A DNA stretch of 64,000 nucleotides. It comes from Paraspadella gotoi. Its lineage: Eukaryota; Chaetognatha. The stretch is from NCBI GenBank assembly GCA_051294375.1, contig CM119266.1:13642735-13706734 (forward strand), written 5' to 3'. Position 1 is the first letter of the stretch. Each line of letters begins with the position of its first letter. The position numbers and the translations under genes are program-made. A model generated the notes under the pieces. The model saw nothing but the letters and a program-made list of their open reading frames with translations, did not search any database and was not told the DNA's origin. Of this stretch, positions 10,604 through 22,589 are shown piece by piece.

Positions 10604-12609
10604 CCTGCTCTCTCTCTTCTCTCTCTTTTTTGCAGAATCCATCCATTCTAATGAGACGAATGCCCGGAGGTATCGGATCATCGCCGTTGCCATGACCACC
10701 GGTGAGGCGTGGCTGGAGATGAGGGGGTGCAAAGCGGTTTTTGGTGGTCAGAAAAACAAACCCTGTTTGTGTGTTTAATCCCCTGCCTGTGGCCCGCTGC
10801 CAGACGAGTTCAGGTTCGACTAAGGGCGGGTTAGAGCCAAGGATACATATATCGAAGAGGATGATTGAATGGGCCAGTTTGAGACCAATAATCGATTTGA
10901 TGAACACTGAACAGTGAACCAAGTGAACAGTGAACAGGAACAGGGTGAACAGTGAACAGGAACAGCCATCCGTTTCACTAGAGAGACTCTTTTGCGGTAG
11001 CTATTGATACTCTTAGGTATAGAAAAAAAATTGTGGTGGCTGTGAGCGAAAATTTGAAGTCGCCCTCGTGGTCTTCTGGGGCCGAAAGAATAAAACTTAC
11101 CCAATCCAGTTTCGCCCTTCCCTTTTTTTTGCGGTTTCCTCTCACTTCGTCGTTTTTGCGCGAGGTTCCAGACAGAATTCTGGCTGGGGCCGGGCAGGCG
11201 GGAGAAACTTCACTTTCATGGCCCACCACTTTACCCCGCCCAACTGAAAAGGCGGTCCGCGCAACGTAACGAGCCGACCGGTCCGGGCCGGGCTGGTCGA
11301 CCGGCCCGAAGTTGAAGTGGATCGATTTCAGATACCAGTAACAAAGGGCCCCATGGCCCCTAACGGCCGTTCTTTTCCTTTTTCCGCCCCCTGAACCCGA
11401 GCCGCCTTTTCCCCCGCGAAGCCCCTCCCAAAGGGGCCCAAGACGCCGGAGAGGATCATCGCCGTCATTATCAGGGGTCGAGGCGACGCGGGCGATGGCG
11501 CGGCTTTTCCCGTGGACCGGCCGGACTCCTCGAGGGTCGAAGAGAGGTCGAGCGGGGACGATTTAACAAGAATCGATTCACGGTCCGATTCGGAGGCGTA
11601 GATGGGTTGGTGAGCTGAAGCGGGGCTGGAAAGGAAGGGAAGGAAAGGGAGGAATCGATGAGATTGAATTCCCGTGATCGAATATTGACGTGTCTACTGG
11701 GTGGGAGAGTGAGGGGTGGAGCAAACCGGAATGGTGGCGTGTTGAGATTGGGAGCAGTGTGGAGAGTCGCGCGTCGGATCAAATCTAAATCTAAGATGGC
11801 GATATAAATGGCATTCCAGGTGGTCACGTTGTGGAGTGTCGAAGAGAGAGAGTAGCGCAGCGTGGAGGAGAGAGGTGAGTGCTTGCAACTAAAGACACAG
11901 TAAGATGATTGCTTAGGGAAGAATAAGAGCGATAATTGCGTATTATTCATACAAGATTGTCAGAAAAACAATTACTTTTGACTGAAACAGCTTCGCTTCG
12001 ACGCCGGAGACGACAGATGACCCCGAAAGGACATCGGGGATGTTGAAGAGAGATTAGTGTGGAACAGTTTTTTATCTTTCGTTTTTCTTTCTTTTTTTTT
12101 TTTGGTTGTGCGTGTTTGTGGGCTGTGTTTATTCTTTTTTCTTTTCTTTCTTTTCTGCTTTTCTTCTTCTTTCCTTGGTCTCTTCTTCTTTACATAGAGA
12201 GAAAAACGTTAGTTGAAGGCAGTTTTCTTTCGTTTTGCTTCTGTTTGAGCTTCGTCGTGGTTTTTTCTTGAGTTTCGTCCTCGTGTGCGTGCGTGCGTGT
12301 GCGTGTCGCGTGCTGGTGGGTTTTCTTCATTCTTTCTTTCTCATTCTTCTTTCGTAAACTCCGTCGCATCGACAGTCTGTTCCTTGCCAATCAGAATTAA
12401 TTTCATTCCCCAAGACTCTCGTTCTATTCTCTTTTTCTCTCTGCACGGCTTGCGTGTGCGGCTCGCTCATTTTCTTTTCGTCCTCATTTCTCTCTTGGTG
12501 TCTCTCTCTCTAAACTCCACTCTTCTCCCTCTCTATGCTCCTCTCTCTCCTCTCAGCCGTCCTTTATGTGGCATAATTACAGCCTTGAGAAGGGCGACGA
12601 GAGTTTTCG

Positions 12610-12674
12610 CAGTCTAAGGTTTCCTCTCTCTCTCTCTGCGTCTCATCTCTCTCTCTCTCTCTCTCTCTCTCCTC

Positions 12675-12718
<44 letters not shown>

Positions 12719-12730
12719 CCTCTCTCCTCC
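12610..12730. repeat. (CT)n microsatellite
   Basis: CTCT tract of about 110 bases with TCTTCT and CTCCCTC interruptions, inside the right arm. Confidence 0.9.
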
Positions 12731-14514
12731 TTATTTCACCCCCGGCGATTGTCCTTTTTTCGATTTCATCTTTCTCCGTGCAAGCCCCCTCCGGCGATTC
12801 CGGCGTGTTCGGCCGGCCCAATACACCCATTTCCGTTTGCCTTTGTTTTTTTTCTCTCTTCTCCTTCTCTCTTCCCTAATTTCATATTCCTATAACTTCG
12901 TCGCAATTCTTCTTTAAAATTTTCCGGCGAAAGCTCTCTTCCATTTTCCGGCGTTTTCGGAGCGCCCTTTAGTGAGAGCTGCATGTCACCGCAGCGGGAC
13001 GGATAAGAACGGACGGGACAACACACCGACAGCCGACGACGTATTTTCGTTGCATCTGGCATCGGCGTAAAAGGTGAAAACAAACTTCTCACTCGAGGCG
13101 CGATTAGTGTTCTCAGCCAGATCGCTAGTTTATTTATAACTTTTTATAACCTCGACGCGTCATGAACGGCGTTAACTGATATTTCATCTCGGAAAGAAAT
13201 GAAACCGTCGACTAACTTTTATCTATTCTCTTTCTTCGCCGGCAGATAGGAAAGCACAGTATGGGTAGGGAGAGGAGTAAGAGAGAGAATGCGAGAGAGG
13301 TAAGGAATGAAGAGGAGGGAGAGAGAAGAGAGGCACCGATGACCGATGAGAGAGGGATTGAGAGAGAGAGACTAGAGAGAACCTGCCATTAAACGCGAAA
13401 TACATTAGAATTACAGTTTGTTTATCATCGACAGCCCAGGTGTTTTCAGTTCGTATATTTTTTTTCCATCGCAACTCGGAACGAAGGGTGTGCGAGTGAG
13501 TGTGTGCGAGCGGTGGCGGTGCGCGAGGTGTGGACGGGCGTGTGTGACTAATGGCTTTATTTTCATTATTTTTCTTTCTCGAGTTATTCCTTCTTCGCCG
13601 ACAACGCGTCTTCCGCATTCAGCTGTAAATGACTTCACTTCCCTTCCTGTGTGCAATTTTATGTTTATCAGGCTTTCTCTGTTTTCTCTGTTTTCTCTGT
13701 TTCTCTGTTTCTCTGTCTTTCTCTCTTCTCTGTCCTCGTTTTCTGCCGTCTCTAATTCTGTCTGGTGTGGGCGTGTGTCGTGTGCTGCGAGATGTCGTGC
13801 GTGACCTCTCTCTCTCTCTACTCTCGTCTCTTCCATCTCTCTCTCTTTCTACTCTATTCTTCTCATCTTTCCTCTATTCTTTCGATTCCTCTCAGCTTAT
13901 CTCTTCGCCTTCTCTCTCTCTCTCGCGTGCGTGCTGCGTCGCTGCGTCGGTGCGTCGGTCGGTGCGGGGCGGTGCTCGTGGCTCTCGTCTCTCGTTCTCT
14001 CTTTCCTCTTTCGTCCTTTGAATTTTTCCTCCTTTTTTCGTGGTCCAGCGTGTTCCATCCTTTCTTATCTAATTTTTCGCTCTCCTCGCTTGTGTGAAAC
14101 GGTGTGCGTGCTTCAGAAGCAGCAAATACTCGTTCGGCGGCGAGATAAAGAACTTCTTTCATCTTGCGTGACCAACAACAAAAAAGAGCAACGCGAAAGA
14201 TTAAAGTAGGAAATAAACAAGAATTTGCTAAAAGGATCAAGTGAGAAATCTGAAACAAAAATTTAGAGAATAAAACTTTGATATTGAAGACCGAAAGCGA
14301 AGATCAACGCCACAAAACCCTAACTTACGCCACAAGTCATAATGCCACAAAACCCTATTAACCCAAAGGTCAAATGGCGCGAGCAAACCTCATACTCCAC
14401 CTTCACCCGATTTCGTGTCTGACATCAAACTACCCACGCCACGCAGGCATTGAACGTTCGGTCCAAGCCGGGACGAAACCTTAAAATTATATATTTTATA
14501 TATAACACAGGGCG

Positions 14515-17500
14515 GATCAATATGCATATATAATTTGTCCAAATTATGTTGCCTTGTCGGTGCATTCTCTTTACCTAATGTAGTTTTATTGACTATCACA
14601 ATAATAATTTTTGAAAAAAATATTGCAGATCCACTGCAATGGTTTAGCGAGATGTTGTGAGAAAGAGAGTGCGAGTGGAGAGGGTGCGATCCAGTGCCAT
14701 TGGTGGAAATTGGTCATCGAATTTTATGTTTTTTATTATTTTTCACTTAATAAAAAGGTTGTTTCTCAGCTTTAACAATGGAAAATTTTATGTATTTAAA
14801 CAATACATTAAGATTTGGATTAACAATATCAAAGAAAAAAGCGAGAAAAAGAAAGTAATAAAAGTCCCTGACCGGACCATACAATCAGATCGGGTATCTG
14901 CTACTTCGGTACTTTTCCTACCTGCTTTTCTTTCTTTCCCTCGTCTCTCTCTGTCTGATAGATAGAATTTTATTCTCTTCGCACGCGGAAAACTAACGTT
15001 CAGCCCGTCCGGTCAAAACCGAGAGTGCCTAAGTAAATCAAATGTAGTTTCCGGTATTTCTGTAGCTCACCTTAAAAGTAAAAACAAATGTAAGAATGTA
15101 AAGCGAATGGTACGGCGGTGGCGGTGAGGTGGTGCGACCGCAAATGACTGTAGTCGGGTGGGTCGTGGCTCTTTATATAAGTCAGTGTTGATGTTAACAG
15201 TCCTGCTTTCTTGTATCATATTTAATCCATCGTTTTACATTTGACACGTATATTTAGAGAACTACTACTATATTACAAACCTTTTCTTTACATAATAGGC
15301 CAAAGAGAATTCGCTTGACAATATTAACCATACTACTAGCTAAGGTGGAGTATGAGCGACATGTGATGGCATCGGCCGTTGTCTCGAATCCTCACGTCTA
15401 CTCTTGCTTCTCTTACTACCTGTAATTGGCAGGTGGGTGAGTGAATTAACATAGTATGTTAAGAATATTAAGTGGGATTTGAAGTGGTTATACCCCGGGT
15501 GAGAACCCTCACATCGCGCGTGTAGATGTTAATCGTCCTTATGCCTACGTGCGAATCTTGCCCGAGCGAAGTAAAGCTTTCGGTCTTGTGTGAGGGCCGG
15601 CGTCCATATAACGTTTTAAACTATGGAAAACTCTTTTTTAATTGGGTTGAGAGATAATCCTCATTAAACCTGCATAGCGCGTACGGAGAGGATGGCCGGC
15701 AATGTGATAAATTTTCTCGTTCGGCCCTATATTTGGCATTGTCGATGTAGACAGCATACAAAAGAAAGGAAAACAGAGATTAAACTTCCCTTTGTTGCCC
15801 CATTTGCGTGCATATATACGCTGCCCTGTCATTCCGTAGGGTAGTGACGGAAGAAGTGGGCCAATGAATTCTGCGTGGGAGGGTGAGAGCGGTAGTGGTC
15901 TTTTATTTTGTCATTATATTTGCTAAATTGGACCCTTCTCTATCTACTAACTCGACTAACGTTGTGTCCTCTGCCATCACTTCGAGAAGGATTCATTTCT
16001 TGTGTGTCGCCTGAAGAGTGTGGAGAGGGATTTTTCAGTTGTATTTTGCGTTTCCTCTCCCTGCCGGCATGGAGCAACGATTTAGGGATTAGTTTGATTC
16101 AACTCGATTGGTGGACGGTGTGTCGCGGCGAACGCTTCTCTATTTGTAACCTCCAATCGAAGTATTTCCCTCCGCGTCCCGATGAAATAATGATTTCTTT
16201 ATTTTTTTTTTACGCAAATTTTACGCGAGATTGTCTCTTGCCGGAGCCTGACATCAAAACTTTCTTTTAAAAGCAGGAGCGAGGCCGATACGACAGCCCG
16301 GAAATGTCAGGAACAACCCTTTTGCACGCTTGGGGAGTGGTGTTTCTTTTCCAGCAATTCGATCCGCGAGTGTTGCGTGCGTGTGTAGAGAGCGAGAGAG
16401 AGAGAGAGCGTGTGTGCGGCGAGATGATGAGAAGTAGTTGTTAAAGATTTAAGTTTAATATTTAGACTTGCGAAGCGAGAGAGAGAGTAGGCTCGGTTTC
16501 AACAATCAATTGGAAAGAATTTAATTTTAATTTTGAAAGTCATAATTAAATTTCGACTTTTTAGGACTACGTGATCATTATTCTTACGTGAAAAGAAAAA
16601 AGAAAAAATTGAAATAAAGGATATTCCTGAACGCCAGTGTTTAATCCTGCGACCTTCATGCATTCAAACAAATTTGCCCGCGAGTCTGAACATTGTTAGG
16701 ACTAATTTTCATTTAGGTGCGAGAAATTTTGCACGGGCCTTTAAAACTGGCTTTCTCCGCGAGAACTTGGATACAAATACAAGCAAATCTTTTCTAAGAT
16801 GAGTTCTTATACAGAACGTTTGAACAATTATTCGACATGTAAACCGACTCAGCGGGGCGGTAGGTGCCGGAGTGTGCGACGCGCTTGATGCGGTTCAGTC
16901 TGCTACGACGATGATCATCGACACTAAAAAAAATTGAAAAAAAATTTAACAACTCCGACATTCCAGCTCAACAAAAATATGGCATTTAAAGTTTCACCCT
17001 CTAAAGTTCAACACTCTAATGTTCCCTAGAATCATTCACTTATAAAACATTTTCCGTTTCTAACTATTTTCTTTTATTATTTTCTCTATTTTATATTTGA
17101 AATTCTTCCCAGATCAGTCTAAGAATTTTAAAATAGACGAATCATTTTTTTTCTGAAGGATAATACTTAAATCCTTTAATTAATTTTCATACTAATCACA
17201 TTAAGTTATATATAATATAATATATTGTTATTTATTTCTTTTCCAAAAAAATATAAAATTTTAAGGAGTTATTAACTGATGTACAAATAAATAGTTTACT
17301 TTGAGATAAAGACAATCAGATTAATTTAGTTGCCAAGTATTTCGAAATTATATTTGAGAAATCATTGTTCTTAGATCTCAATTTGCATATTATAATAGTA
17401 AATTTAAAGTTAAATATGCAATAAGTGCGCGTTACATTAAAAAAATCTAACTTATTACATATTTAAGAACATGAAAGTACAAATGCACAGGACAGCAAGG

Positions 17501-17530
17501 GCCTAACTCGGAAATCGATCCGCCTAATAT
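14515..17530. other. About 3 kb of right-arm-specific sequence
   Basis: Both flanks match the left arm, which passes straight through near 7,020-7,060, but the sequence between does not. A GATCCG...GTGT...TATATA-type segment appears once in the left arm and at both borders here (about 14,495-14,520 and 17,530-17,555), as a duplication created on insertion would look. The inside is strikingly poor in microsatellites compared with its surroundings. It holds a TATA-like site at 15,174 and an open frame of about 120 codons at 15,908-16,270 that lacks an ATG. No transposase, reverse transcriptase or terminal repeats were recognised. Confidence 0.55.
15174..15200 (+). promoter_or_regulatory. Candidate TATA core promoter inside the arm-specific insertion
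   Basis: TATATAAG at 15,174-15,181 is followed about 25 bases later by AACAGTCC, an initiator-like sequence. Upstream is GC-richer (GGTGGCGGTGAGG at about 15,117). No open frame of note follows, so the product, if any, is unknown. Confidence 0.25.
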
Positions 17531-18884
17531 ACGACGGTGCGACCGGATCAGAGTAAGATTACGAGTCATCCCAATACTTTCATCAAATAAAAAGGCATAG
17601 GAGCAAAACGGATAGCGGCGCGTGTCGTAGTGCGAGTGAGCGTGCTGTGCGCCTGCCTGGTTTTTAAAGGAGGGAAAAAACCTTCGCTCATTCTTCCGTT
17701 TTCTTTTTATATAATTTTCATTTTTTGATGAGAAAAAAAATAAAAAAATTTGCGCTGTCTCTTCTCTTTTTTATTCAATTCTTTCGCAGACGCTTCCCTC
17801 GTTCCTTTTTTTTTTGTTTTGAAGTTACGTCAATTATTCTCTTCTTGGGCTGAATTTTAAATTGCCGAGTTGTATACTTTGATTTCGTATTTGGTTTGTA
17901 TTAATGCTTTTTTTTTCTAATGTTTGCGTGTCGGGTTAGTTTGTTTTGTGTAGCCCTCTCATTTTTTTTTTTTCATTCTTTTCGCATATTTTTTTAAACT
18001 GGAAGAATCTTTGAGTAGAAAGACAGCCTTTCCACTCAGTTTGTGAGCGTGGTGTAGCGGTTCATCTCTTTCGCAAGCAATTTCGCTATAATTATTCAAA
18101 AGGCGTGGAGGATCTCCAGTTTGTACATGAATAATAAAACATAAATTTCTATACTTACAAATCCGCCATTGCATAAAACAGTTTTAACCTTACACTTATT
18201 CAACTTTGCTTCCTTGTTTCTTGATGTATCGCTCTATTTTGTTTATTTTGTTTTTGTCCTTTTATTTTCTCAATTTATTATTTCTTAATTGCTCATTGGC
18301 TATCCTTTTTTGTTAAATAAAGACATACTTCCCTTTGAGGGGCACCAGACCCGACAAGACTACATCGGGGCTGGGATAAAATAAAACCACCGACGGCCAC
18401 CCGCCACGCAGCAGCTCCACCGCCGCCAGCCCCAACGCGCCTCCAGCCCCAACCGCCGCCGCTTGCCGTCGCTGTGCCATTTAGAAAGCGTCTCCCCTCA
18501 GCGATGTTCTTTATTGCTTCCCTTCCTCCGCTCTCTCACAAACGCGCCTGGGAATTTTTAAAGGCTTCCGCTTTGTTTTCACCCTCGACCCGTGAGCCAA
18601 CTTTGCCCACCCACCATCTTATGTGCGCCCGCTTCTCACCCACCCTACCGCGGCGCCACGCCTTCTTTTTTAAGTCCTGATGATGTCGTCTCATGTTTGT
18701 GACGAGGCAGAATTTTATTAAACTTCCCCGAGTGTCCACCAACCTGAAGGCAGTGAAACTAGGAAGGAAGAGAAGAGGAGAGGAAGAAAGAGAGAGGAGG
18801 AAAGAGAGAGGAGAAGAGAGTGAGATAAAAAAAAGAAAGAAAAATAAAAGATAGAAAAAAAAAGAAAAGAAAAAATTGAAAAAG

Positions 18885-19125
18885 ACTATGCGACAGTATT
18901 CGTTATGTTATCATCCAGTGCATGCCCTCTCCCGCAGTTCGACATGCTCGGACGTTGCTCCTCACTAGCACAAGAATAGGTCAATGTCCAGCTCGTCTCA
19001 GGACCAGAAACAATATCCAGTCGATCCGTTGGATCCCTCTCGTGAGCTGAGAACAACACGAATGTCCGTATCACGCACACGGATCGCCGATTCCAGCCTT
19101 ATCTGTGAACGCAATCATCCCCTCG
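18885..19125. other. 240-bp right-arm-specific insertion of balanced composition
   Basis: It sits in the purine-rich tract that aligns with the (CTTT)n of the left arm and has no counterpart there. A minus-strand frame of 64 codons (19,080 to 18,886) covers most of it, with non-repetitive sequence including SNCGRGHALDD. No domain is recognised. Its composition differs sharply from the purine tract around it. Confidence 0.4.
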
Positions 19126-19610
19126 AAAAAGACAAAAAATAAAAAAAACTTCCTACCATATTGGTCAGAAAGAAAATCACAAGAAAATGGAAACTTTGAA
19201 AAATTTTTATTAACATCAAAGAACCTCTGCGCACTCTCACGCTAGACGCCATAACTTTCCTTAATACGGTTCCTTTTACTTATAAAAACAGGACATCGGA
19301 TAGGCTCAGGGGAAAAAAAAATGCGAAAACCAAACGTATATTTAAAAATCGTCGCGCGCCGGTCGCGCCGCGTCACAAAAAACAGAGCTGTGTGGCGACC
19401 GATTTTTTCCCACAGAAACGTCATTGGAAAAAATTCTGACGCATGTGGCTTTCTGACCCGCAGCCATTGCACCATGAATCCCGTTTGCACCATAAACGCC
19501 CGACGTCCCCTCAAGTTGTATTTCCTCATCGAAGCAAAAAGTTTCCGTCCCACGACAAGGGGCCACTTTCGCCCCCACCCGCCACCCCAAATATACAGAG
19601 AGAGAGAGGA

Positions 19611-19992
19611 AAATGAAGGATGAATAGAAGGGGAGGGTGAATTGTGAGGGGAAAGGGTAAATTTAGCTAAACGAAGAAAATATGAGGATTAGAAAAGAAG
19701 GGAAAAAAATCTAGGGCTAAAATGAGGAGAAGAAAAAGAGGAGAAAAAGAGGAAAGAGGCTTTCAAGCCGACGAGACGATCGCCCTAGCAGAAAGTGAAA
19801 GAAAAAATTAAAAAGAAAAGAAAAAAATTAAGTAGAAGTTAACAAAATAAAGCGGTAGTTTTATTTTCTGATCTGTAAAGTTTGTTCACGCGCTCCGATA
19901 AAGAAAGAAAAATTTGCTTGAAACACGGACGAAGAAATAAAAACTTTTTTCGTTGCAAAAATGCAAATTTTCTTACTGATAACAAAATAGGG
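19611..19992. other. Purine-rich spacer between the two duplicated systems
   Basis: A/G-rich, no inverted copy seen, no exon signal. Confidence 0.5.
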
Positions 19993-20580
19993 CTAAACCA
20001 AAAACAAACAAATAAATAAATAAAAAAGATTATGATGAGACTTTAGATGTAAGTGTGTTAAATGTAAAGACCGATGTATCTGAGGAATGAAAAACCACCG
20101 AGTTTTTCGATTCAAGACTCGACAGACTTTTTCATCCCCCGAAACTTGTTCGGTGTCGGTGGGATGTCCCGGGGTCAGTCCGAAACTGAAGGCCGACAGT
20201 GGCGGGCAGAGGCGCGGGCGGAGTAGGGCCGAGGCGCGGGCGAAGGCGGAGGAGTTTCGCTGATTGAAGGGGGCGTGGAGGAGGGGAATATAAACTCCGC
20301 CCATTCCGCCGGCCAGTTCAGCGAAAACGGGCGTCGTTAGCGCCGTCGGCCACTGGAAAAAGAAAACCAGCGACTCTGGGCGCGTTTTCGAAGGAGGGGG
20401 GAGTTTCTTGTGTTTTTTTTTACGGGGGGAGGATAGGGAGCGGGTGGGGGGTAGGAGGGGAGAGGTGGGGGTTAGGAAAAGGGTCAGAAGTAACAAGGAA
20501 TAGAGAGAGAAGGCTTCGTCGACGTGACTTCGACCGAGAAGACGAAGACGAATTAATGACGCCAGACATTCGAGAATCAT
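19993..20580 (-). CDS. Long open frame, 195 codons, unknown; probably fortuitous
   Basis: ATG at 20,580-20,578, stop near 19,993. It is the longest frame in the single-copy parts that does not merely translate a microsatellite. The N-terminal 45 residues include a Leu-rich hydrophobic stretch (YSLLLLTLFL) that could pass for a signal anchor; the middle is Ala/Pro/Arg-rich and the C-terminus His/Leu-rich. It runs antisense through a GC-rich promoter-like segment (TATA and initiator on the plus strand at 20,289-20,318), which is a simple reason for an open frame without coding function. One frame of this length is about what chance gives in 64 kb. Confidence 0.15.
   Translation of the reverse strand: MILECLASLIRLRLLGRSHVDEAFSLYSLLLLTLFLTPTSPLLPPTRSLSSPRKKKHKKLPPPSKTRPESLVFFFQWPTALTTPVFAELAGGMGGVYIPLLHAPFNQRNSSAFARASALLRPRLCPPLSAFSFGLTPGHPTDTEQVSGDEKVCRVLNRKTRWFFIPQIHRSLHLTHLHLKSHHNLFYLFICLFLV
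20267..20320 (+). promoter_or_regulatory. TATA plus initiator core promoter with GC box
   Basis: GGGGGCGTGG (Sp/KLF/EGR-type GC box) at about 20,269-20,278, TATAAA at 20,289-20,294, and CCAGTT with its A at 20,315, which fits the arthropod-type initiator YCAGTY at a usable distance (26 bases) downstream. The segment is CpG-rich against an AT-rich background. A short frame with ATG at about 20,555 follows (22 codons, MTPDIRESLIRL...). This is the best-formed core promoter in the window. Confidence 0.4.
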
Positions 20581-20824
20581 TAATTAGGCTTACTATCTTT
20601 TTAGAGGCTGGAATCATAATTTAGTGATATATGCAATGCCCGACTACATATATGAGTGCCAAGTGAAAATAGAAACCAGAATAGAAGTAGAAAAGTAAAC
20701 TTTGTCGATTCTGCAATTTTTTTCACACGATAAGACTAAATTTCCTAAATAAAATTCTAAACGCAACTACGAAACATATCTCTTACTTTATTTACTTTTT
20801 TCTAAATAAAATGGTTGCGCCGAC

Positions 20825-20957
20825 TGACGTCATCGATCGATAATTCGACATCATTGCGAGTCACCGCGCGCCACCTGCAGGCAAAGACGGACGTCACCGG
20901 ATCCGTCGCCAGGCGCCACCTGTCGGCTTTGGGAGGAAAACTCGACGTCATGACGAG
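20825..20957. promoter_or_regulatory. Cluster of CRE/ATF and CTCF-like motifs
   Basis: Full palindromic CRE TGACGTCA at 20,825-20,832, GACGTCAC at 20,890-20,897 and GACGTCATGACG at 20,944-20,955. Two copies of GCGCCACCTG (20,868-20,877 and 20,913-20,922), the reverse complement of the CTCF core CAGGTGGCGC, lie 45 bases apart in the same orientation. A 200-base minus-strand frame overlaps but shows nothing recognisable. The cluster lies in single-copy DNA between the two duplicated systems. Confidence 0.4.
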
Positions 20958-21002
20958 ATGATGGCTAACAGTAAAAAGCGGATAAAAAGGCGTCGCAAAC
21001 AT

Positions 21003-21720
21003 CCGTTGCCAAGGGAACGCGTCTCAATTTCGCGTCAACCGAGGATCCAGCGACTGAGAACGTCAGGTGGAAGAGGAAATTCTCAGACGAGAATAAAAAA
21101 AAAATAATGAAAGGAGTAAAAGGAATAAAAAAAAAAAGATTTAGATCGATAATTTGTGGCTTTCGGGGGAAAGTCAAGCAAACAACCGAACCAAGCACCT
21201 AATCAACTGCAAAGTTAATTAAGAGCGGAAAGTGTAATCGAATTTTCCATGAAAATAAGTAACAATGAAATTTGAATTGCTTACGTGTTACCCGCAACTT
21301 GTAATTATAATACCAGTTTTAAAAAGACGACGAAAGAGAAAAAACGAAATCGTCGCCAAATCGATTTGGAATGACGGCGACGAACGTGGTCTGAAGACAA
21401 TTTGGACGCCTCGATTCGATCGCGAGCGGACTTAACCAACTTCCTTTTTACGACGACTTAGCTTTCCAGTTTCCACCTTCACCTGATTTCGTCCTCACGT
21501 TGTCATAGGAAAACGGTTCAACATGGTAAACACCAAACACTTACAGCAACAGTAACACTAACACTAAACAGATATCCAATCCATTTCCCACACCCAAACT
21601 CCTTTTCTCCTCTTCGCCATCTGCCGGAGGGGAGTTGAAAATTTCGCCGCCCGAACAAACGATTACGCTTCCGTCCTCAAAAATTGAGACGACAAACGAG
21701 ACGACGACGAGGAAATTAAC
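21003..21720. other. Single-copy spacer, no gene seen
   Basis: AT-rich, with CGACGA-rich segments at about 21,330-21,450. No exon or RNA signal recognised. Confidence 0.5.
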
Positions 21721-21724
21721 TTTC

Positions 21725-21815
21725 TACTCTCTCTCACTCTCTCTTTCTCCTCTCCTCTCTCTCCTTCTTCTTCCTCAACGACTCTCTATACTTCTCTCTC
21801 TCTCCTCTCATCTCT

Positions 21816-21856
<41 letters not shown>
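21725..21856. repeat. (CT)n microsatellite
   Basis: Interrupted, then near-perfect CTCT tract. Confidence 0.9.
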
Positions 21857-21857
<1 letters not shown>

Positions 21858-22589
21858 ATGTCTTGTACTTTTCTCTAGACTTACGCGTTCTTCTCATAAG
21901 TTTTTATGAATTGGATATAAAAGTTATGGACCCGGCTTTTCGTATCGCTCGTCGGACATGGAAAAAACGGTAGGATTATTAATACATAGGAAGGACAGAT
22001 AATCGAAGAACGAGGGAAAATTAAATTCCGCCGTCCTTATCCTTGAGCGCGTCGGCTATAGGCAGTCTGGAGAATTAAGGGAAAGGGAGGAAGAGAGAGA
22101 GAAAGAGAGAGAGACGAGCACGAGAGAGCAGGATGGTTACTGCAGACTTGCATGAAGGAAGATGTAGATTTTCTTTTTGATATTGGAGAGATGTAAGTAA
22201 AGTTGACGTTAGAGAATGATGGAGGAGAGAGAGAGAGCTAGAATATATGACATTCATCTTAGTTATGTGAGAAGAAATTTGATACCGAGGATTTTAGTTA
22301 TTGAAGAATACTCGAGGATTGCATCGTCTTTCCCTATTGTGACAATTTTACATCCCCATTCTTAACCTTATCATGATATATTTATATAACTTACTGTGTC
22401 ATAGATATTTTATCTGTTCCTTAGCGTCCTAGCGCATGATTTTTCTGTTTTTGTGTTTATTTTTTTGTCTCGACATCGGTATGGTGAATATTCATGCTGA
22501 GATTAGAGTGTGTAGAGTGTTCTTTCGGTTTAGTTTGATTAGAAGTTTAGATCCGTTCTATCAGAAGTAGTTTTCTTTTCGTCGGTCGT
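21857..22589. other. Single-copy spacer
   Basis: Contains a purine (GA) tract at 22,080-22,130 and AT-rich sequence. No exon signal. Confidence 0.45.

Larger units (their letters stand above)
10546..19595 (-). repeat. Inverted repeat 1, right arm
   Basis: Reverse-complement partner of 5,397-10,520, longer because of extra sequence at 14,515-17,530 and 18,885-19,125 that the left arm lacks. Single-base differences are mostly extra bases in this arm: compare its ATTCTTTCGGCCCCAG (minus strand, near 11,085) with ATCTTTGGCCCAG near 10,100. Its outer end is a short (GA)n at 19,599-19,610. Confidence 0.85.

Noticed and set aside
15908-16270. 120-codon frame in the 3-kb arm-specific insertion
   Set aside because: No in-frame ATG near the start, no acceptor, no recognised domain.
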